NCBI GenBank assembly: GCA_016199665.1
Contig: JACQGG010000091.1
Location: forward strand, 1-6,504
Length of the DNA: 6,504 nt
Direction of reading: 5' to 3'
DNA from: Acidobacteriota bacterium
GTDB lineage: Bacteria; Acidobacteriota; UBA6911; JACQSX01
In this document: positions 5,323 through 6,504 of the stretch, in pieces
Layout of the letters: every line of letters begins with the position of its first letter
Position numbering within the stretch: position 1 is the stretch's first letter
The notes under the pieces: generated by a model
Databases searched by the model: none
The model's input: the letters and a program-made list of their open reading frames with translations, nothing else
What the model was told of the DNA's origin: nothing
Translations under genes and position numbers: made by a program

Positions 5323-5333
5323 GGATTAACCTC
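5284..5333 (+). other. clpB leader with alternating GAGG/CCTC pairing segments
   Basis: Four complementary segments lie in order: A GAGG (5284-5287), B CCTCAG (5292-5297), C CTGAGG (5319-5324) and D CCTC (5330-5333). A can pair with B (4 bp, CGTG loop) while C pairs with D (4 bp, ATTAA loop). Alternatively B pairs with C (6 bp, 21-nt loop). These states exclude each other. The stems are short, so this is only a candidate switch or chance. Confidence 0.25.
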
Positions 5334-5336
5334 TTC

Positions 5337-5340
5337 AAGG
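5337..5340 (+). promoter_or_regulatory. weak, close Shine-Dalgarno of clpB
   Basis: AAGG ends only 3 nt before the clpB ATG at 5344, closer than usual. A better-looking GAGG (5321-5324) is 19 nt away, too far. The ATG is nevertheless supported by the conserved MRLDK start of ClpB. Confidence 0.35.
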
Positions 5341-5343
5341 CTT

Positions 5344-6504
5344 ATGCGGCTGGATAAATTCACAATCAAAGGGCAGGAAGCCGTCGAGGCGGCGGCCAAT
5401 CTCGCGAGTTCGTTCGGACATCAACAGATTGAGCCCGCTCATCTGCTGCTGGCGTTGCTCCAGCAGAAAGAGGGGACCGTCGCGGCCGTTCTGGCTCAAC
5501 TGGAAGTAGACAGCGGGAAATTACAGGCGGAGACGGAACGGATGCTCCAGGCTCTCCCGAAGGTTTCGGGCCCGTCCCAAACCTACATTTCCGAACAACT
5601 CAACGACCTGCTCACGCGCGCCCAGAAGGAGGCGGATTCTTTTCGGGATCAGTACATCAGCACCGAACATCTCCTTCTGGCCCTGGCCGACTCCAAAACG
5701 CGCGCCGGCGAATTGCTGCGAAAAAGCGGGGTCCATCGCGATCACACCCTTCGCGTTCTCCAGAACATCCGCGGCAACCAGACCATCACCGATCAGAACC
5801 CTGAGGACAAGTACCAGGCGCTGCAGCGCTACGCCAAAGACTACACGGAACTGGCACGCAAGGGGAGGCTGGATCCGGTTATCGGGCGCGACGATGAAAT
5901 CCGCCGCGTAATCCAGGTCCTGTCCCGCCGGACGAAAAACAATCCGGTGCTGATCGGGGAACCGGGCGTGGGGAAAACCGCAATCGTCGAAGGTCTGGCG
6001 CAGCGGATTGTTTCCCGGGACGTGCCGGAGGGACTGCGCAGCAAGCGCATCGTCGGCCTGGACCTGGGCGCAATGCTGGCCGGCGCCAAGTACCGTGGAG
6101 AGTTCGAGGAACGGCTCAAGGCGGTGCTGAAGGAAATCGAACAGGCCCGAGGGGAAATCATCCTTTTCATCGACGAGCTGCACACGCTGGTCGGCGCGGG
6201 CGCCGCGGAAGGGGCCATCGACGCCTCCAACATGTTGAAGCCGGCTCTGGCGCGTGGTGAATTGCGATGCGTCGGCGCCACGACGCTGGGCGAGTACAAG
6301 AAGCATGTGGAAAAAGACGCCGCCCTGGAACGCCGCTTCCAGCCCGTGTACATCGCGCCTCCCTCCGTGGCAGACACGATCGCCATATTGAGAGGGCTGA
6401 AAGAGAAATACGAAGTCCACCACGGCGTTCGCATCACCGACGACGCCATCATGGCGGCCGCCGGACTCTCGGATCGCTACATTGCCGACCGTTTCCTGCC
6501 CGAC
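5344..6504 (+). CDS. clpB: ATP-dependent disaggregase ClpB, N-terminal 387 residues (3'-truncated by window edge)
   Basis: ClpB is a hexameric AAA+ chaperone that, with DnaK, threads aggregated proteins through its central pore in the cytoplasm. The frame is open from ATG 5344 to the last base. The start MRLDKFT matches the conserved ClpB beginning. Residues 1-145 are the N-domain with two Clp_N repeats (IEPAHLLLALL at 29-39, ISTEHLLLALA at 105-115). The first AAA+ module follows: KLDPVIGRD-like entry RLDPVIGRDDEIRR (175-188), Walker A GEPGVGKT (205-212), pore loop GAKYRGEFEERL (247-258, Tyr250), Walker B LFIDELH (274-280, with D277 and E278), sensor-1 GATT (311-314) and arginine-finger region ERRF (329-332). 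All key residues are intact. The coiled-coil middle domain and second ATPase ring are off the window; a full ClpB is about 860 aa. The N-domain, the MRLDK start and the ERRF context fit ClpB better than ClpA or ClpC. The gene is divergent from the lytic transglycosylase gene. Confidence 0.97.
   Translation, partial: MRLDKFTIKGQEAVEAAANLASSFGHQQIEPAHLLLALLQQKEGTVAAVLAQLEVDSGKLQAETERMLQALPKVSGPSQTYISEQLNDLLTRAQKEADSFRDQYISTEHLLLALADSKTRAGELLRKSGVHRDHTLRVLQNIRGNQTITDQNPEDKYQALQRYAKDYTELARKGRLDPVIGRDDEIRRVIQVLSRRTKNNPVLIGEPGVGKTAIVEGLAQRIVSRDVPEGLRSKRIVGLDLGAMLAGAKYRGEFEERLKAVLKEIEQARGEIILFIDELHTLVGAGAAEGAIDASNMLKPALARGELRCVGATTLGEYKKHVEKDAALERRFQPVYIAPPSVADTIAILRGLKEKYEVHHGVRITDDAIMAAAGLSDRYIADRFLPD

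Noticed and set aside
5521..6423. 300-codon minus-strand open frame opposite clpB
   Set aside because: The + strand encodes unmistakable ClpB throughout. The antisense product has no recognisable motifs.

Overview
The window is ordinary bacterial chromosome with about 58-60% GC in the lines I sampled. It carries four confident core genes plus one confident secreted cell-wall enzyme, and has no mobile elements, CRISPR, rRNA or tRNA. The gene content (UvrB, a class II-like EPSP synthase, shikimate kinase, a MltD-type lytic transglycosylase, ClpB) points to a Gram-negative-type bacterium outside the enteric group. Acidobacteriota or a similar soil/sediment lineage is a plausible guess, but nothing here proves the phylum.

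Left half (1-3637, + strand): the 3'-most 90% of uvrB (its start is outside the window), then aroA, then aroK. The three genes are packed as one translation unit. The aroA ATG directly follows the uvrB TAA, with its Shine-Dalgarno inside uvrB. The aroK GTG start overlaps the end of aroA by 20 bp. A DNA-repair gene is thus coupled to two successive shikimate-pathway enzymes: AroK makes shikimate-3-phosphate and AroA converts it to EPSP.

Middle (3638-3781): a convergent intergenic gap with structured, low-complexity DNA. It holds a hairpin around the aroK stop, a perfect 18-bp palindrome and a degenerate 7-bp tandem repeat. Then comes a minus-strand mltD-like lytic transglycosylase gene (3782-5158) with a signal peptide, an SLT domain and a C-terminal LysM domain.

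Right part (5159-6504): a compact divergent control region of 185 bp, then the first 387 codons of clpB, which runs off the right edge. Each direction has a recognisable sigma70-type promoter. The leftward promoter contains a perfect 14-bp palindrome that nearly fills its spacer, and it predicts an almost leaderless mltD transcript. The rightward promoter predicts a clpB leader of about 90 nt with competing GAGG/CCTC pairings. It also lies inside a 36-codon ORF that I doubt is a gene.

I found no clearly new biological system. The most interesting material is regulatory: the divergent mltD/clpB region and the heptad-repeat gap.
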